Shown here one piece after another: positions 61,801-64,000 of a stretch of 64,000 nt of DNA. Position 1 is the stretch's first letter, and every line of letters starts with the position of its first letter. The translations under genes were made by a program, and so were the position numbers. The DNA comes from Prorocentrum cordatum (lineage: Eukaryota; Sar; Dinophyceae; Prorocentrales; Prorocentraceae): positions 1 to 64,000 of the forward strand of contig CAUYUJ010018496.1 in assembly GCA_963575745.1 (NCBI GenBank). Direction: 5' to 3'. The notes beneath the pieces are model-generated. The model was not told the origin of the DNA, made no database searches, and saw nothing but the letters and a program-made list of their open reading frames with translations.

Positions 61801-64000
61801 CAGCACCACCGTGACCAGCACGACGGGAACTAGCAGCACCACGCGCAGCAGCACCAGTCTAACTAGTAGCAACACGGTGACGAGCTCAAGTGAATCTAGC
61901 AGCACATCTGTGACCAGCAGCACTACGCGCAGCAGCTCTAGCGCATCCAGCAGCACCACCGTGACCAGCACAACGGGAACCAGCAGCACCACGCACAGCA
62001 GCACCAGTGCCACCAGCAGCACCACCGCCACCAGCACGAGTGGAACGAGCAGCACCACTGTCACAAGTACGACGGGATCCAGTAGCACCACAGTGACCAC
62101 CTCGACGGGTACCAGCAGCACAACGCGTAGCAGCACCAGCGCCACCAGCAGCACAACTGCGACCAGCACGAGTGCCACTAGCAGCAATACTCGCAGCAGC
62201 ACCAGCGCAACCAGTAGCACTACTGAGACCAGCACGACGGCCACCACCATCACCACCGCCACCAGCACGTCCAGCTTCACGAGCACCAGTGCCACCAGCA
62301 CCAGTACCACTGGGACCAGCACTACTACGCCGCTCTACGTTGTCAGCAGTTCTATTCAATTTGATAGCTCTGGCACGCAAGATCAAGTGACAGACGCGAT
62401 GACGTCCCATGTATCGTCATTCTATGGTGTAGCTGGGGACCAGGTGTCTGTATCTATCGCCTCCACCCCAGCGCGGGCATCCTCAACTTCGTGGGATGTC
62501 GGGATTGAGATAGTTGCCCCAGTAGATTCTGCCGCGAAAATCTTTGATGCGGCAAATGCGGCCGCCAATGATACAGCTAACTTCAGTGGATCATTGCAAA
62601 CATCCTTCCAATCGCAAGGCATAGAGATGGTAGAATCTTCGTTGAGTATTGCGCCAGCCGAAATGAAAATCATTACTGCCACCGTGACAACTGTGAGCGC
62701 CACTTGGACCAGCACTACAGAAACTACTACCACAGCCACGAGCAGCGCCTCTGCTACCAGCATGACTGTGACCAGTACGACTGTGACCAGCACGACGGTA
62801 AGCAGCACCAGCACTCGCAGCAGCACAAGTACAACCATCAGCACCACCGTGACCAGTACGACGGGCACTAGCAGCACCACTCACAGCAGCACCACCCGCA
62901 GCAGCTCTAGCGCATCCAGCAGCAACACTGCGACCAGCACCACAGGGACCAGCGCCAGTTCGACAGTGTCTAGCTCAACTACTGTGCACACCACAACGAT
63001 AGCCAGCAGCACCAGCAGCACAAGCGCAACAAGCAGCACCGCCGTGACCAGTACGAGAGCCACCAGCAGCACCACTCGCAGCAGCACCAGCGCAACCAGT
63101 AGCAACACTGCGACCAGCATAACGGAGACTAGCATAACCACGCACAGCAGCACCACCCACAGCAGCACGACAGGAACCAGCAGCACCATTGTGAGCAGCA
63201 CGAGCGCATCCAGCAGCACCACCGTAACCAGCACGACGGTAAGCAGCAGCACCACGCGCAGCAGCACTAGCGCCTCCAGCAGCACCACTGCGACCAGCAC
63301 GAGTGGATCCAGCAGCACCACGCGCAGCAGCACCAGCGCCACCAGTAGCACCACTGCGACCAGCATGACGGAAACTAGCATAACCACGCACAGCAGCACC
63401 AGCGCATCCAGCAGCACCACTGTGGTCAGCACGTCAGCGAGCAGCACAAGCGCAAACAGCACCACGATCGTTGCCAGCACTGGTGGGACCATCAGCACCA
63501 GCACTGCAGAGAGCGACTCTCCGAACAGCGAGGCTGTATCTCGAGTCGTCGGGTCGATTGTGCTCCTGTTTGCGGATCCAGACGTGGCCCGAGGCAGCCC
63601 AGACGCGGACAAGATTCTGATTGCTGTCGGCCTCACCATCTCCGAGGTCGCGGGCGTCGATGCCAGCCACGTCACGGTCTGGTTCGCGGAGGCCCGGAGA
63701 CTCGCCACGGCCGCCGCGCGCCGGCTCCCCGCGGGCGCCCTGGAGGTGGAGTACGGCATCGACGTGCCCGCAGAAAGCGCCGCTGCCGTGCCCGACGTTG
63801 GTGCTATCGAGGCGTCCCTGGCACAGCTGTGTTCTAGAGCTCGGGCCTCTTCGTTTTCGTTGGTCGTCGTTCGTTCGTTCTTTCGCCGAGCGTCCTCCCC
63901 TCCCCCCGTCCACGGGAGGGAACTCCTGGAGGAAGGAGGCGACAGCCTCCTGTCCCTCGCAGCTCCTTGGTGCAAGAGCCAGGGCACGCGTGCCACTTGC
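49859..64000 (+). CDS. Giant secreted Ser/Thr-rich mucin-like protein, 3' end outside window
   Basis: Frame 2 stays open from 49,814 to the last base, so from ATG 49,859 there are at least 4,714 codons without a stop. I read 49,814-52,100, 62,320-63,050 and 63,470-64,000 codon by codon and checked the phase at several points between. Residues 29-44 (SVLLASVSLLAAWAAW) after Arg28 look like a signal peptide core, which supports this start over the ATGs at 50,075 and 50,126. Four domains of about 70 residues follow, each with four Cys: C147-C216, C276-C346, C407-C477 and C635-C703, with shared words T-C-x2-V-G-L-x-D, S-C-I-[FY] and [RF]-Y-I-C-x-G. Residues about 704-4158 are a Thr/Ser stalk of TSATSSTT-type repeats. 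Two short globular domains lie at about 4159-4274 and 4561-4655. The product is probably an O-glycosylated surface or matrix protein. I do not recognise a named family. Sequence after about 63,830 (Phe/Arg-rich, then Pro-rich) may be intron. Confidence 0.8.
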   Translation, partial: MRALPFAGTASLSGDTPSGVRSSHSLQRSVLLASVSLLAAWAAWEVAPAVAVDLEVTATTAPERKVRGDAPSMPLVGPIQPESTARSGLMDSGVRNWTLLPEGPVRLPVGVLLSAGPAPVDAATAGLSARNVSAEGGYTLLDAGMTCDDVGLADMSSSSECFGSAVSSTGMTGITTRYIPAALGFSCIFHTASNDILFSLSTSSATQSSPAWRYICKGAYTTTVSAASGTSTTVSYTGTATATAAPAQKAEGPSDRRLTLNNYNNGYSFLPVDMTCEEVGLSDVVSASECENLAMIAAGLSGKTFTSLPAGFAHISCIYDTESESVFYSTSTGSDTSANPNFRYICPGIYTSTVSSSSTTGSSQTTTTGSSITSATITSTSSSTASSTTQTLTPGPGFSILPLGWTCPDVGLDDIPSEDVCFMTAAPALGVTTPQQVPVAGTSSGISCVYDIVLNILYFGEATGDQTRGDEDRRFICLGVYTTTETSTATTTISRSSSTTATTSATSSTTRSSSSATSSFSVTSTTGTSSTTRTSTSVTSSATATSVSGSSSTTATSTTGTSSTSATSSSTVSSTSGSSSTVSTTTTGSSTTSATITSTGSSTTSATTTRTSTTGSSSTTGTTLIYSLLSPHQTCADFALADVSSSEECFDQARPSAGLQDKSPLVLPGFNFYGCVYNVASDIIIFASDGSPSTTSNNWHYICKGETTTTTSATSSTTVTSKTASSSTTRSSTSATSSTTESTTTGTSSTTFSSTSGTSSTTVSSSTTWSSTSATSSSTMSSTSGSSSTTVSSTSGTSSTTVTSSTRTSSTTRSSTSATSSTTATSTSGSSSTTGTSSTTRSSISTSSSTTVTSMSGSSSTTRSSTSATSSSTVTSTSGSSSTSVTSTTGSSSTTVTSSTRTSSTTRSSTSATSSTTATSTSATSSTTGSSTSATSSTTVTSTSETSSTSVTSSTTHSSISASSSTTVTSTTGTSSTTRSSTSATSSTSVTSTSGTSSTTVTSTSGSSSTTVTTTTGTSSTTRSSTSATSSSTVTSTSDTSSTTRSSTSATSSTSVSSTTRTSSTTHSSTTRSSSTTVSSTSASSSTTVTSSTASSSTTRSSISATSSTTATSTSATSSTTRSSTSATSSITATSTSATSSTTRSSTSATSSITATSTSATSSITRSSTSATSSTTVTSTSESSSTSVTSSTTRSSSSASSSSTVSSTTRTSSTTRSSTSATSSTTVTSTSGTSSTTVTSTTGSSSTTATSTSATSSTTRSSTSATSSTTVTSTTGTSSTTGSSISATSSNTVTSLSETSSTSVTSSTTRSSISASSSTTVTSTTGTSSTTRSSTSATSSTSVTSTSGTSSTTVTSTTGSSSTTVTTTTGTSSTTRSSTSATSSFTVTSTSDTSSTTRSSTSASSSTSVTSMTRTSSTTHSSTTRSSSTTVSSTSASSSSTVTSTTASSSTTRSSTSASSSTTATSTSATSSTTRSSTSATSSITATSTSATSSTTRSSTSATSSTTVTSTTGTSSTTGSSTSTTSSTTVTSTSETSSTSVTSSTTHSSTSASSSTTVTSTTGTSSTTRSSTSATSSTSVTSTSGTSSTTVTSTTGSSSTTVTTTTGTSSTTRSSTSATSSSTVTSTSDTSSTTRSSTSATSSTSVSSTTRTSSTTYSSTTRSSSTTVSSTSASSSTTVTSSTASSSTTRSSTSASSSTTATSTSGSSSTTRSSTSASSSTTATSTSATSSTTRSSTSATSSITATSTSATSSITRSSTSATSSTTVTSTSESSSTSVTSSTTRSSSSASSSSTVSSTTRTSSTTRSSTSATSSTTVTSTSGTSSTTVTSTTGSSSTTATSTSATSSTTRSSTSATSSTTVTSTTGTSSTTGSSISATSSNTVTSLSETSSTSVTSSTTRSSSSASSSTTVTSTTGTSSTTRTSTSATSSTSVTSTSGTSSTTVTSTTGSSSTTVTTTTGTSSTTRSSTSATSSFTVTSTSDTSSTTRSSTSASSSTSVTSMTRTSSTTHSSTTRSSSTTVSSTSASSSSTVTSTTASSSTTRSSTSASSSTTATSTSATSSTTRSSTSATSSITATSTSATSSTTRSSTSATSSTTVTSTTGTSSTTGSSISATSSNTVTSLSETSSTSVTSSTTRSSSSASSSTTVTSTTGTSSTTRTSTSATSSTSVTSTSGTSSTTVTSTTGSSSTTVTTTTGTSSTTRSSTSATSSFTVTSTSDTSSTTRSSTSASSSTSVTSMTRTSSTTHSSTTSRSSTTVSSTSASSSSTVTSTTASSSTTRSSTSASSSTTATSTSATSSTTRSSTSATSSITATSTSATSSTTRSSTSATSSTTVTSTTGTSSTSGSSTSATSSTTVTSTSETSSTSVTSSTTHSSTSASSSTTVTSTTGTSSTTRSSTSATSSTSATSTSGTSSTTVTSTTGSSSTTVTTTTGTSSTTRSSTSATSSSTVTSTSDTSSTTRSSTSATSSTSVSSTTRTSSTTHSSTTRSSSTTVSSTSASSSTTVTSSTASSSTTRSSTSASSSTTATSTSGSSSTTRSSTSATSSTTATSTSATSSTTRSSTSATSSATATSTSATSSITRSSTSATSSTTVTSTSKTSSTSVTSSTTRSSSSASSSITVTSTTGTSSTTRSSTSATSSTTATSTSGSSSTTVTSTTGSSSTTVTSTSATSSTTRSSTSATSSTTATSTSATSSTTGSSTSATSSTTVTSTSETSSTSVTSSTTHSSISASSSTTVTSTTGTSSTTRSSTSATSSTSVTSTSGTSSTTVTSTTGSSSTTVTTTTGTSSTTRSSTSATSSSTVTSTSDTSSTTRSSTSVTSSTSVTSTTRTSSTTHSSTTSSSSTTVSSTTVSSTSASSSSTVTSTTASSSTTRSSTSASSSTTATSTSGSSSTTVTSTTGSSSTTATSTSATSSTTRSSTSATSSTTVTSTTGTSSTTGSSTSVTSSNTVTSSSESSSTSVTSSTTRSSSSASSSTTVTSTTGSSSTTRTSISATSSATVTSTSGTSSTTVTSTTGSSSITVTSATGTSSTTRSSTSATSSSTVTSTSATSSTTRSSTSVTSSTSVTSTTKTSSTTHSSTTSSSTTTVSSTSASSSSTVTSTTGTSSTTRSSTSASSSTTATSTSGSSSTTRSSTSATSSTTATSSSATSSTTRSSTSATSSTTATSTSATSSITRSSTSATSSTTVTSTSESSSTSVTSSTTRSSSSASSSSTVSSTTRTSSTTRSSTSATSSTTVTSTSGTSSTTVTSTTGSSSTTATSTSATSSTTRSSTSATSSTTVTSTTGTSSTTGSSTSATSSNTVTSSSESSSTSVTSSTTRSSSSASSSTTVTSTTGTSSTTRSSTSATSSSTVTSTSGTSSTTVTSTTGSSSTTVTSTSATTSTTRSSTSATSSTTVTSTTGTSSTTGSSTSATSSNTVTSSSESSSTSVTSSTTRSSTSASSSTTVTSTTGTSSTTGSSTSATSSNTVTSSSESSSTSVTSSTTRSSSSASSSTTVTSTTGTSSTTRSSTSATSSTTATSTSGTSSTTVTSTTGSSSTTVTSTSATSSTTRSSTSATSSTTVTSTSTTSSTTRSSTSATSSTSVTSTTRTSSSTHSSTTGTSSTTATSTSGSSSTTRSSTSATSSTTATSSSATSSTTRSSTSATSSITATSTSATSSITRSSTSATSSNTVTSSSESSSTSVTSSTTRSSSSASSSTTVTSTTGTSSTTRSSTSATSSSTVTSTSGTSSTTVTSTTGSSSTTVTSTSATSSTTRSSTSATSSTTVTSTTGTSSTTGSSTSATSSNTDTSSSESSSTSVTSSTTRSSSSASSSTTVTSTTGTSSTTRSSTSLTSSNTVTSSSESSSTSVTSSTTRSSSSASSSTTVTSTTGTSSTTHSSTSATSSTTATSTSGTSSTTVTSTTGSSSTTVTSTSATSSTTRSSTSATSSTTVTSTTGTSSITRSSTSATSSNTVTSSSESSSTSVTSSTTRSSSSASSSTTVTSTTGTSSTTRSSTSLTSSNTVTSSSESSSTSVTSSTTRSSSSASSSTTVTSTTGTSSTTHSSTSATSSTTATSTSGTSSTTVTSTTGSSSTTVTTSTGTSSTTRSSTSATSSTTATSTSATSSNTRSSTSATSSTTETSTTATTITTATSTSSFTSTSATSTSTTGTSTTTPLYVVSSSIQFDSSGTQDQVTDAMTSHVSSFYGVAGDQVSVSIASTPARASSTSWDVGIEIVAPVDSAAKIFDAANAAANDTANFSGSLQTSFQSQGIEMVESSLSIAPAEMKIITATVTTVSATWTSTTETTTTATSSASATSMTVTSTTVTSTTVSSTSTRSSTSTTISTTVTSTTGTSSTTHSSTTRSSSSASSSNTATSTTGTSASSTVSSSTTVHTTTIASSTSSTSATSSTAVTSTRATSSTTRSSTSATSSNTATSITETSITTHSSTTHSSTTGTSSTIVSSTSASSSTTVTSTTVSSSTTRSSTSASSSTTATSTSGSSSTTRSSTSATSSTTATSMTETSITTHSSTSASSSTTVVSTSASSTSANSTTIVASTGGTISTSTAESDSPNSEAVSRVVGSIVLLFADPDVARGSPDADKILIAVGLTISEVAGVDASHVTVWFAEARRLATAAARRLPAGALEVEYGIDVPAESAAAVPDVGAIEASLAQLCSRARASSFSLVVVRSFFRRASSPPPVHGRELLEEGGDSLLSLAAPWCKSQGTRATC
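51980..62325 (+). repeat. ACC/AGC-rich coding repeat with higher-order units
   Basis: The stalk of the giant protein is built from degenerate 9-12 codon units, mostly ACC, AGC, ACT, ACG and GTG. Higher-order copies exist: the block beginning AGCTTAAGTGAAACCAG occurs at 53,741, 55,511 and 56,222, spaced 1,770 and 711 bp, both multiples of three. Neighbouring blocks are nearly identical, which suggests recent unequal exchange with the frame kept. The long Val/Leu-rich and Gly/Ala-rich frames on the minus strand are antisense shadows. Confidence 0.9.

Noticed and set aside
58036-62322. Minus-strand Val/Leu-rich frame of 1,428 codons
   Set aside because: It is the antisense of the Ser/Thr stalk. 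The plus strand has a signal peptide, Cys domains and an uninterrupted frame that runs through and beyond it.

Overview
The window looks like nuclear DNA from a dinoflagellate. The reasons are a truncated copy of the dinoflagellate trans-spliced leader at bases 1-14, high GC, LINE-type elements built as zinc finger/coiled coil + AP endonuclease + reverse transcriptase + RNase H + zinc-binding tail, a decayed Ty1/copia-like element, huge amounts of (GGA)n and other simple repeats, and one giant Ser/Thr-rich secreted protein gene. The species cannot be fixed from the sequence. A 100-base run of N (28,174-28,273) marks an assembly gap.

Layout. 1-6.6 kb: a LINE with a spliced-leader relic directly at its 5' edge (ORF1, then ORF2 carrying frameshifts and an apparent internal deletion), followed by a 5'-truncated second LINE tail. 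6.6-22.2 kb: long purine/pyrimidine tracts, a TTCGAGG minisatellite present twice with a shared tail, small foldback elements, dispersed repeats and one more LINE 3' fragment (18.33-18.96 kb). 22.2-28.2 kb: a broken copia-like element with recognisable gag, protease and integrase ends but no integrase core. 28.3-30.2 kb: nested inverted repeats and two small palindromic elements. 30.2-32.2 kb: an 18-bp array and a GGGCC/CTTGG array between perfect 27-bp direct repeats. 32.2-37.3 kb: a giant imperfect palindrome of about 5.2 kb with an AT-rich centre. 38.2-49.5 kb: tandem arrays laid nearly end to end (18, 102, 140, 82, 58, an 18-related family and 77 bp). 49.86 kb to the window end: a plus-strand reading frame of at least 4,714 codons with no stop, encoding a signal peptide, four copies of a four-cysteine domain, a Ser/Thr-rich stalk of about 3,450 residues and two short globular domains.

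The only gene that looks intact and host-derived is the giant secreted protein, and its 3' end lies outside the window. The other recognisable coding sequence is mobile-element debris. Most long open frames here, including the Val/Leu-rich frames on the minus strand between 51 and 63 kb and the poly-Glu, poly-Arg and poly-Gly frames in GGA tracts, are by-products of repeats. All family names come from motifs read by eye; no database search was possible.
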